Below are positions 24,055 to 35,763 of a DNA stretch of 64,000 nucleotides, one piece after another. How positions within the stretch are numbered: the first letter of the stretch is position 1; each line of letters starts with the position of its first letter. The stretch is from Gymnothorax reevesii (lineage: Eukaryota; Chordata; Actinopteri; Anguilliformes; Muraenidae): assembly GCA_029721435.1 (NCBI GenBank), contig CM056577.1, positions 115,938,219 to 116,002,218 on the forward strand. Direction: 5' to 3'. The position numbers were made by a program, and so were the translations under genes. Under the pieces are notes generated by a model. It ran no database searches, was not told where the DNA came from, and saw nothing but the letters and a program-made list of their open reading frames with translations.

Positions 24055-27000
24055 AACATCCAGCTCACACTTGAATACCCAACTACTGAAAGTTCTGGTT
24101 TTCGGTTTGTCAGGGGAATTCCATTTCTTTAAATAGCAGTAATACATATTTAGAGATGCGCTGGTATGGCTGAAACATAAGTTTAACGGGTTGAAAAAAT
24201 AAACCTCTCCAGAGCACTGGCAGAAGAGATAAGAGACTTGCCTTTCGCCATGGAAACTGCAGAAAGCAAAAAAAGAAGAATCAGACTAACACCTGCCCTC
24301 CCTCTGATTCATACACTAAACTGTGCATCTATAATTCTTTTAACAAAAGAATTCACAACACGGTTATATCTCCATATTTTCCAGCTGTCAATGCCTCTTC
24401 AAGCCAGAAGTGACAATATAATGCAAAATTTTTGAGATTTTGATCAAAATGCATCGATATAAATTACTTAGTTAATTGATAAAACTGAAATTAAGTAAAA
24501 ATTGACCAAATTGATAGGGTTGCTCCTCAAGTGGTTATAAATGTGGCTACCAAATTTTAAAACATTTCAATTAAAACTGATAAGTCATTGTGTTAATATA
24601 GAAGGTCTGTGCCAGCAGCAGTGGCCGACATATCAGGGGTTTGGGTGAATCCATAACACGCTCAAATGTAATTTGGGGCCATAACTACAATATTATGCAT
24701 GTGTGATTATTATAGGGTTATGTACTTGTACATCACCCATCCGTACATAACCTTGCCTGATTATGCCTAGTCAGGGTCATGAGGCGGCTGGGGCCAATCA
24801 ATGGGCCAGCTCCAGGATAGTTTGCCAATCCATCGCAGGGCATACATACCCAGTCACTCAGAAACACATACCTATGGGCAACTGGGCTAAGGAGTCTGTA
24901 GTTAGCCTAGCATGTATGCCTTTGGACACTGGGGGTCAATGAGAAGCACCCATAGAAAACCATGGCTAACTCGGGGAGGACATTTGAGGCAATGGTGCGA
25001 CCGCAACACCACTGTGCTGCTCTTGTAGGTCCCTGATTATGTCACCAGGCGCACAGCTAATTAGCCATTATGAGGCAGTTCAAAATCTCCCCTTCCTGGC
25101 ATCACAAGGGGGAGTGACCATCCAGAATAATGAAATCTGATTGACTGCTTGGCTGAAGTTGATCAGCTCTTCTTGCCTCTGGTTGGTTACTTTCAACTTT
25201 CTTTCAAAAGGGGATTCTGAAATGGCTTGTAAAAACTGATTTGGCTGTGCGCCTGGTGACAAAATAGGGGACTTTTGATAACAATATTACAGATAGCTGC
25301 CGGATAGCTCACTCAGTTAAGGCACTGCGTTGCAATGCAGAAGTGACTATCACGTCGTGGATTCGAGTCCCAATCGTACCAACCGGCAGTGGTCGGCAGC
25401 TTTTTCAGAGTAACGCACAATTGGCTATAGCGCTACAGGCTTTCAAATTGGGAAGGGACTGTCGGAAAGGGAAATTTATTCGTAGCTCAAGCGCCTCCCG
25501 TTGGTCAGACGGGCGCTCATCAGGAAGATTCTAGGCCTGTTCAAGTCCGGGTATCATCCGCCCTCGTTCTGAACTTGCGAAGATTCAACCAATGAGTGTA
25601 TAAGAAGCGGTGGCTGACAGGCACATGCTTCGGAGGAGAGCAGTGAACTGTCTTCGCTTTCCTGAATTGGCAACAAGGGGTCACAAACGAGAAAGCCTTG
25701 TACATAGTTCACCAATTGGGCATTCCAGATTCGGGTGGGATTGGGGATGCCAAATTTATACAAAAAAAAAATATATATTTCAGATGAAGTGCAACTGAAG
25801 CTCCCTGTACAAACAGGCCCGTGGGTCTTGCTGCCATGTAGCTGGGGGCTCTGGAGTGTCCCTGTACATGTGAGTGTAGCGACAGGACTGCACACGTCCG
25901 GCTCGGTGCTCCAGTGGGCGATTCCGGGAAAACACTCCCTTTCCTGGTTTGTATAATCAACTCCTGGCGGTAATTCACCACGGCGTGCCCGACCGCGTAC
26001 CCCTTCGATGGTATCCAGGGCGTGAACACAAGTTAGTGCAGATTACAGATAGCTGTTGGCTGCTGTTTATACACTGGTAAACACGCAATTGCTTGCGTAT
26101 CTGGGCAAGTGGACTCTTCTACACAGACATGCTGCAAACAGCCCTGATCCACAGCAAATGTCTGTATCAATCACTGGTCAGTTTCTTGTCCACTATTTTA
26201 AATGTGAGTTTTCCAGCAAGTAACCCAGAGTGGGATGCCTAAAATTCCATTAAATAAAAACGCAGAAAAAAATTCAAACACTTGAATGCGGCGGAAATGT
26301 TGGCTTATTGATATCAAAAAAATTAGACAAAGGGTGATGGAAACAGATTTACTGAATAAACTGATATGCGATGGGGATCAAAGTAATATTGTTCTGCCCC
26401 ACATAGACATAAAAGGCCGTCGTCTTCTGATTACGTAATCGTGTTCACCTTCCTCAGAATCCACGTAACAGTAGTTAATGTAAAACAAACTGCTTAGCAA
26501 TTTCTTCTGCTGACTTTTGAGAAATTCGCCTTTAAGTTGCAAAACACTTGGATGGAAACTTTTCTACTGTAATGAGCGTCATTATCTCACAGGCAGAGGT
26601 GATGTCATCGCTCAAAGGTGCCAAAAGCAACAGCCCCAACACGGTGATGAATATTTCGATTTCAGATGAAGTGTGGCGTGTCTCAGGTCGCTGGCAAGGG
26701 GTTTTGCCGCCCTACCTCAGCACATACTGCCTACATTATTTGAGGGCTCCTCAGGGTGCTGAGAACCATTGCCCCTGGTTACAGCTCTGCTGGCGGTGTC
26801 CATCACAGAGCAACACATTCTCATCCAGACTCATCATACCGTGATGCTACCTGATCAAGCGTCGATATACAACAAAAATATAGCTCTAAACACTTAGATA
26901 AAACTTAAGTGGAATGTAATTCCTGTTTTTTATTTTGGTAGATGTAATATTTTATAATCTTTAAGGGTGCCATTAATTATGAATCAATGATTTGGAGGAA

Positions 27001-30000
27001 ATTGATTTGTAATTACATCAATAAATGACTTTGGCTGGTTTCATCAGAACATTAATTAATGAATTAATAACAGTTTTTCTCACATGTTGTTATTTAGAGT
27101 TTCTCTTCAGTATATATTTTTAGAATTTTTTAAAAGTATTTTTTGTGCATTGCCAGTCAGGGGTGCAATGAATTTTTAAGCCCACTGTACATTTGATTGT
27201 TATAATCAGTGACAGGTGCTGAGTGGTAGTATCAATAAAAGGCGCAGAGTTATTATCTCTAATCAGTGATGGGTGAGTCACCCATAACAGGAAGTTAGTG
27301 CTGTGACCTCTTTCTCTCAAAAACGCATATTCACAAACACACAGTGGCTGTGTCCGGAAGTGCCTCCTACTTACTACTTGATTGCAGATTGTGGTAAAAA
27401 GTAGCATGCAGCACACAGCACATGACAAACATTATATGTACTTATATTTACTGGCTTATATTTAGTTATATTTAGTAGAACACCAAAAGCACTTGGATGA
27501 CACACACTACTGGTCAAAGTTTTAGAACTATTCACTCAAGTTTTTGTTCTGTTTCAGTGAAAAATTTTAGTGAATCATAGTGAAACATTTTAAACTCACA
27601 TAAATAACCTAAAATCGCATGAGGCAAGATGTGAATAGTGAGAAGCCAAGAAGAATCTAAAATTCTACTGACTAGTGACCTAAATTTTGGAGTGAATAAA
27701 AAATTGTATTAGGCAAAGTAAACAGGTTAAGTAATTATCTCCAGTTTTGAACAGATGATGTAAAATCAGTCAAGGATGGACAGAAAAATCAAGAGAGCAA
27801 AGCACAAGTTCAGCACATCCTTGAAAACTTTCGGAGAATCGTCAAGCCATATGAACCATATGACTGTCCTGTTGAACCATATGACTGTCCTCGTAGAAAA
27901 AAAATCCATGCATCTGCTAAGCAGCTTATACGGTTTTCTTAAACTTTTGAGCGGTAGTGAATTACAATAGCCAAATCTCACAGTACTTCCGAGGCACAGG
28001 GGGTTTTAATCGCCTGGTGCTTATGTGTAATACACAACATGGATACTGGCACTGCAGTAGTGTGCAGTGATGATTATACACCACCACTTCTGTGTAACAG
28101 GCATCCAAAAAATTGCTTCTTTACAATTTTTTGGTGAAAATATAAAATACTATTGAAGACAATGAGAACAAAAAAATCATTCCCACAAGTAACAAGGTTA
28201 AAATATGGGTCATAAACAAAAACATCAATTTTTTTATAACATTTGAAAGGTGTCACAAATTTTGTTTATTTATTTTTTACTCTTGCATAGAACGAATGCA
28301 AGTTTGAAGGCTTATTTCATGATTATTGACATTAAGAAATTTGTTTAAACGGGTTTGAGGCAACGTTATTCTGCAAAATTAACTCTGCTGGTCAGTTGTT
28401 CCAGTATATAAGGAGACACGAACTTTGAGCATCGTCACAATGTTTAACGTGATGGCACGACGGAAGCTCTCTGAGATTGTTCGTAACCGCATTGTAGCCG
28501 TACATGATGATGGTTGGATACTTGTAAAAATTTCTGAAGATGTTAAAGGAGAACTCTGGTGTGAAATTGACTTGGGGTGTATTGAAACATGATAACAAGT
28601 ACTAACTTTTGTCAAATACCCCACCTCCGTACGCAGCCAACATTTCGACATACATGGCTATTTAGCCGAAGTTCAAAACAGGCTTACAAAGGTAGTGATT
28701 GGGGCATAGCGTTACCATGCAAAGAAATCGCTATTTTTTTCATCATTAACAAAGTAGCTCCACACTAAATTGGTAGAATTCCGATGGCCCTGAAATTTAA
28801 AACGAGGCAGTGAGAACTTTGAAAATGCACACGCAGTTTATTAAAAAAGACTGTTTATGCAGACAGTACCTTGAGGTAGTTTCCAGTCGCCTCCATCTTG
28901 AAAGTCATGATAAGTCGATTGATGAGCCTGAACGAATAGATTGCAATCTGTTCCCCTATCCAACCTATTTGTTCATGCTCGTCAATCGACTTATCGTGAC
29001 TTTCAAGATGGAGGTGACTGGAAACTACCTTAAGGTACTGTCTGCATAAACAGTCTTTTTTAATAAACTTCCTGTGCATTTTCTAAGTTCTCAGCAATTT
29101 CCTAGGATAGCAGTGCTATGCCCCATTGACTACCGTTATAAGCCTGTTGGAATCTTTGTGTAAAAAGCCATGTATGTCGGAATGTTGGGCACGTACGGAG
29201 GTGGGGTATTCGACAAAAGTTACTGCTCGTTATCATGTTTCAATACACCCCCAGTCAATTTCACACTGGAGTTCTCCTTTAAATGTTGTCATGGCACTGT
29301 AAGAAACACCATCAAGTTTTTCATAGCTTCCAATTTGCTGAAAACTAGTGGGAATATAGGAACAACACAGAAGTTAAGTGCCTCTGATGTTCGTTATCTG
29401 TGTTTGACAAGTAAAAAAAATTGATAGTAGGATGATTCCGTGACGATATTAATAGCACCAGAAGTGAAGAGATAAAGGTATCAAGATCTACTATTTCTAG
29501 ACGCCTGTGTGAAACTGATCTGATTGGTCATTGTTGCTGCCAAGAGCTGGCAACATCATAAAAAAGTTCTGTTTGCTAAGAAATTCAAGGATTGGACACC
29601 CATGGACTGGGAACATGCCCATTGGACTGATGAATCGAAATTTGAAATCTCCCATCCAAACGCAGAAATTATGTACGCTGTAGAGTTGAAAACATTTCAA
29701 AAATTAGTTTTTAACCCCTTCAGTAAAACATGGAGGTGGTAATACCATGGTTTGGGGTTCAGTCTGCTCAAAAGATGCCAGTGATCTCATAAAAATTAAC
29801 AGAATTGTGGATCGAAGGAAGTATCGCAGCATCCTTGTGAGGCACGTTTCACCATCTGGAAAGAGACTGATTGGTCGGGGATTTTATTTTCAACAAGATA
29901 ATGGCCCTGAACCTACTTCTAAGCTGTGCAAGAAGTATTTCAGTTGGACAGAATCATCTGGTGACATCAAAGTCAGACCCTACTAAAACTCCAGACCTTA

Positions 30001-32073
30001 ATCTGGGATTTGCTTGATACCTAGATTAACAAATCTGCTGTAACATCAAAAGAATCTCTTTGGAATGAACTTCAAACCAAATTGAATGATTTAGTGAGTG
30101 GGGAAAATAAAAAAAGAAATATGTGAGAATTATGCCCTGAAAGATTAAATCCTGTTATCGAAGCAAAGGGTGGCCACACTGGATATTGACGTTTTCTCTC
30201 AAAAAGACAATTTTTTTGTTTTTACTAAATATTGTTATCTATTCACTTATTTTCACCAATAGAATCCAATATTACATGAGATAAATACTTGAATAGTACT
30301 TGATTTCTGATTTATCATTACTGCGGACTAGTGTACATACTACAAACTACAATGGAAAGTGGCATGTAGTATCCAGTATATACCTGTTCAAAATGAAATA
30401 TGCAGTAAACAAGCACGCAATTCTGAAAATAGCAATGTCACAATATTCCAAACCCGAAACAGAGGCCAGGTCGCCTTCACCCCAGTCCCAGCTATGTGCC
30501 ATGACTCAATCCTCATACTGCGTAAATATTTCTCCACCATCTCATTTAAGAACAAACAGCACTCCTGTTTGAACTGTATAAGACACAGACACAGACACAG
30601 ACGCTGACATACCTAAAGTTCTCGCGAAGGTGAATGACACGCTGAAATGGATTGTGGGAACTGTGCTCTCGACAGACTGCGGAATTAGCCTGAGCTCTGA
30701 GGAGCTGGCCTAGTGACCTCACTCAGCACTGTCTACAGAGCCCCAGCTGACCCTGAACTGCCAATCTACACTGCTATTCCACCCACCTCCAGCTCACTCT
30801 CAGGATCTCTGACACCATTAGTCTCTCTTAAACACAAACACTACCAATGCCTCTATCCACTGTCAAACAAATTTTAACAAAAACAAATGTCGCAACAAAG
30901 AAAATGCAAATTCGGTGCGTCAACATCAACTAAGGGGCGAATAAACTTGGCTCCGCAAATAGTAGTTTCGTCAGAAGTTGACGATGTTATGCACTGCTAT
31001 CATAAACGGAATAGAAGATGAAGAGATTGAGTACTGGAGAGAGAGCAGTCATGTCAGCTAAATGCTCACTACTTCAGAACGTATTTGGCAAAAGTTTCCA
31101 CCCCCCATTTTGCACGTTAACCCTTTTTTGAAAACGGTAAAAAAACCACCTCAAGTCAGCGTAAAAACTTTTCTGCAAAATTGAAGAAGTTAGTTTGAAT
31201 TTTAGCACGTCTAAGGGACCTTTTTTGATTCAATGTTTCGAAATGTTCAAAAACGCATGAATGGAAATATGGCCACACAAGACACACGCAGACCTACACG
31301 ATGAGGCAATTTTGTCTTAACAAATGTCTCAGTCTTAAAGTCAAATTTATCAATATTTTTTGTTCAGTCTGGTTGAAAATATTAGCAAGTCCCTTTACCA
31401 GTGAAATCGTCTTACTGCTATTGCAAATCTTGTGGTAAGTGAAACTCACTCGGGTGTCCCACCTCACTGGCTATATTTTGTTGAATTTAGAGAAACTGCA
31501 AAAAAAAGAACATTTAAGTCCAAAAACGTGACTACACAGCTAAGATAGACCTTTTTGTCTGTTTCTGCAGCATACTTACAGGCACGCACGGGGACTCACA
31601 TACATAATACATGCATAAACACACACACACACACACTCACACACAAAGGCCCACACAAACTATCTCCAGACAAACCATGAATCTCACAGATATACTTCAT
31701 TTCTATGGGGATTACCTTGTGCAAGAATTCTTCCTTCCCCACGGGTTCAGCATAAAAATGACTGTTCTCATTGTTGCTGAAGTAAGACAGGCTTTTACAC
31801 AATCCAGGGCGCACAATGCAGTCTGTTTCTCAGGGGCTGCTTATGTGGGAATAGTAATGTCCTGCCCACGGCGCTAAGCTGTGGCAGGAATTCACCTCTG
31901 TCTATTCACAAAAGAGAGCTGAACTTCGCGGCCATGAAGGACAACCAACCACATTCGGTGTTTTTAATGGGACCACACAGTACTGTCAGTATGGACGCTG
32001 TACTGTATACATGACACAGCCACAAATACACAGACAACAACATTTATTCTCTCTCTCACGCACTCACACACAC

Positions 32074-32111
<38 letters not shown>

Positions 32112-35100
32112 AACCATTCAACTTCCTCCCGCTCTCTTACCCACCCTCTAATTTTAAACTTTTTTTATCAGGTTAAGAGTTCGTTTCAGGCACCAGAGTT
32201 AATTTTGAAATTAGAAACCAAAGCTAGTATTGTACGAGTCAGACAATTCACAAGAGACGCAGCATGACATCGCCGTAGCCCCGTCTTTGGGCTGTTCCAC
32301 TTAAACAAGGTCAGATTCATTTCAGGGAGTGTTGGACCCCAGATGACCCATATTAAAACAATGCCGCTAAGAACACTGACGCTGCTGTATAAAACAATGA
32401 GACTTGGCTGTCTGGAGCACTGAAAAGCGGCCGTCTGAAGCACTGGTACCCCGAAGCGGGGGATTCAAACTGCAAATCCGGAGGGCACAGTCTTAAGAGG
32501 TCTTGCGATTGCCTTTCCATCATCTGCCAATTTAGGCCTTGGGGATTCTTCAGCCAGCCAGCGATTTAAATTAAGTACATATATGGTGCAGGAACACACA
32601 AAAAACAGCAAAATACAAGGTTTGCAGGATTTGAGCTGGAGATCTTATCCCTGCAAGCCTGAGGCTGTAAGACTGACCGTACAGCTGCGGACGCCCTGAG
32701 GGCCACGGCCTTTCCTGGAGCAAACAGCCAAAGACGGCTGTGGGGAAGTGCCCAGACCGGGGGTGGGATGGTCTGTGAACCCCGCCCCCTGCCTCCCAGC
32801 CACTATATAACCCCCGAGAGCTTCCCCTCGCTTTCATTTCCATAAAGACAAACACAGCTTTTCTTCACTTCAAAACACCATTACCATATCCTCCATAAAC
32901 CCCTCTGCCCCCCATACACTACCCGACTCACAACAACCCCTCAAGTATTCTATCCTCCCGTCCATTTCCTCTTCCTATCCCTCGCTTTCCCTCCCCACCC
33001 GCTCCCATACCCCTCCCTCTCTCCCCTATCCCGCTTGGACCGTTGCCTGGAAGCTGAGCCCCCCCCCCAACCCCCTCCGTCATCCCTCCAGAAAAACATT
33101 ACTCCGGTTCACCTAATTGTTTCTCTCTGGAACGCTTAAGCTATTTTTGTCACGGTTACATAAGTCTGAAAAGAGCAAGTAAAGAGTGGTGGAGGAGCCA
33201 GTGGGTGTAGAGGGGGCAGAGTGTGTGTGTTGAGAGAAGGGGAGCTTATTTGTGTTACAGAGATACGTTTGTGAGAATGTGTGTGTGTGTGTGTGTGTGT
33301 GAGAGTCTATATGTCTTACAGAGAAATGTGAACGTTTGAGAGTGTGTGTCTGTGTCTGTGTGTGTGTGTCATAGAGAGAGAGAGAGAGACAGAGAGAGTT
33401 TGTATGTCTTATAGAGAAGTGCGTACACGTTTGTGAGAGTGTGTGTCCGTGTGCGAAAGAGAGAGAGTCTATACGTCTTACAAAGAAGTGTGTAAACGTT
33501 TGTGAGAGAGAGTTTGCGTGTCTGTGTGTGTCTGTACGTGTGTGTATGTGTGTGTGTACATGTGTGTAAGAGAGAGTATTTATGTTCTGCAGAGAAGTGT
33601 GTATACCTTTGTGAGAGAGGGTCTGTGAGTGAAAGAGAACGGGAGATGGAGAGGAGTGCTTCAGTTCTGGTATGGGAGAACATGCACCCAGAACCGTGCT
33701 GTATGAGAGTAAGCAAGCCACCATTAATAAGAGATTTCCTTAAAGGTAAAATTAAAAATCTGTGCAGGCAAATGTTTAGAAAAACCCAGTCTTTAGACGG
33801 CAAGATACCATAAAACTTCCAGGATAATTCTGTGTGACAGCTAAGCTCGCCATATAACGAGCTGCACCTCACATTAGACACCTGCTGCTGGGAAACTTGC
33901 TCTCATCACCCAGCACTCAACTGATCCTGCTGACCTTTAACCCCCATGGACCCTCTGCATCTATGGGAAATGCAGTTCCTCAGCACAGCACATAGTCTGC
34001 TCTACACTCTAAACTTAGCTGGAGGTTAAGAGTCAATGGTACTGTGAAACAAGGAGAAGGCTGAGGCATTATGAGGTGGCGGGGACTCTCTGAGGATGTG
34101 AGTGGCATAGATAACGCAGCCGTGTGAAAATGCCTTCTCCCACAGAGCAGTGGAAACACTGATTTAAACCTGCAGCAAGGATAACAGCCACTTCTGCGCA
34201 CTGAACTCCACCCAAATGCACATCTGTACACATGCACACACACTCGTAAGATTTACTGCTTATAATACACAGTGAGTATGGAATGGCACGCAAGTATTGC
34301 ACAAAAATGCAGTCAGTATTCAGGCACAGATAAAACACATGAATCTAATCCTCATGTCACACATAAGTGTGGAAGCACACACACTGCTAGTTTCCAGAAC
34401 ATACATAAATGCACATACACATTCATACACGCCCTTTCTTTAAATGTATCCATTGTGCCCAGCACAATACAGACCTCAATCTGCCCCGATTTAGGACCAA
34501 ATCCCATGACGGCTACAGCCTGTCCTGATTTAGTCCTATCTGCTCCGCAGATGGGACCTCACAGCCAAACCTCAAAACTGCGCAATTCCTTGCTGGCAGT
34601 AGGGGGCGACCTACAGCAAATTGAACCGATTTTTCAGGGTTTAGCGTGAACGTGCAAGGACCCTGCATTCCTATTATGGTCTGATAACAACCTCAAGTCC
34701 CTCACACATGGGTCTCATAAAGCGTTGAGGGGTTGGGTGACTGGAGAAAATGACTCGAGTGGAACACAGTCTAAACAACCCAGACCAAACCTCTGCAGTC
34801 ATCTGGTGCCAAGTGCCCCACATTCCACAGATAGCGCGATCCAGACAAAAGCATTCCGTAGAGGAAGAACCACTCTACCTCCTTCCATAGTAGGAAGTAG
34901 TTCTTCTCACTCACTTTTACACCTTATTGCGAATGTTAACGATGAATGAAGGACCGTTAACTCCGGTCCATTGAGCCAAGACCAATTACCAACAACGCTC
35001 TTCTGAACTGTTACAAATAGCTTACTGATTATTAGCATGCATTTCTGAAACGGAATTTTTTTCTCCAATAAAACAGGCGAAATAAACCAATACACAAATA

Positions 35101-35719
35101 CGGGGAAACAGTAAGAAACGGGGAAATAAAACTGACACCAGAGACAACATTCTCAGGCTAAAATATATCAAAAGTCACATTTTTAAAATAACTGAAGCCT
35201 TCGACCTCAGTATAGGCTAATACGAGCAGCATGAATGTGCCCACGTACGCAACGTGCTGCAAGTCTCAAGGGCGAAGAGTAAATCACGTAGTTTTACTGT
35301 CCGTCCCATAGACTGTATGGTCAGCCCTGCAACAGAAGTTCGGGCATGCATGAGTCTGACTTTATGACCCAGGATAAATCATTAATACATCACGGACGGG
35401 GCCAAAGACCAAAGACAAAGCACTACATTCTAATTTGTCTAAGCAATTCTCACTCCAACGCTCTGGCCGTACAATTTAACCGGGAGAGGTAACTACTCTT
35501 AGCGCCTCCACTGCTCGGCCAACCCCTGTAGATGCAGTGCAGCCGGTCTAAGCGGCGTTCAGGGGTGCGCTGAGAAGAGATTTGTGCAGAGGTCCGATAT
35601 TACAGCAGAAATCCTGGAACGTGGACTACAGTAAGCATATTACACAACTCCACAACGCGATCAAAATGAAAGCTGTTTCACCTATTAGAATCGATGCAAA
35701 GGCATGACAACAAATATAT

Positions 35720-35763
<44 letters not shown>

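Noticed and set aside
25300..25385. A functional tRNA gene
   Set aside because: A and B boxes are present, but the sequence does not fold as a clean cloverleaf by eye and continues into a SINE body.
33113..33881. Minus-strand frames of 203 and 170 codons rich in His, Thr and Ser
   Set aside because: They run through the TG/GA minisatellite and reflect dinucleotide repeats.
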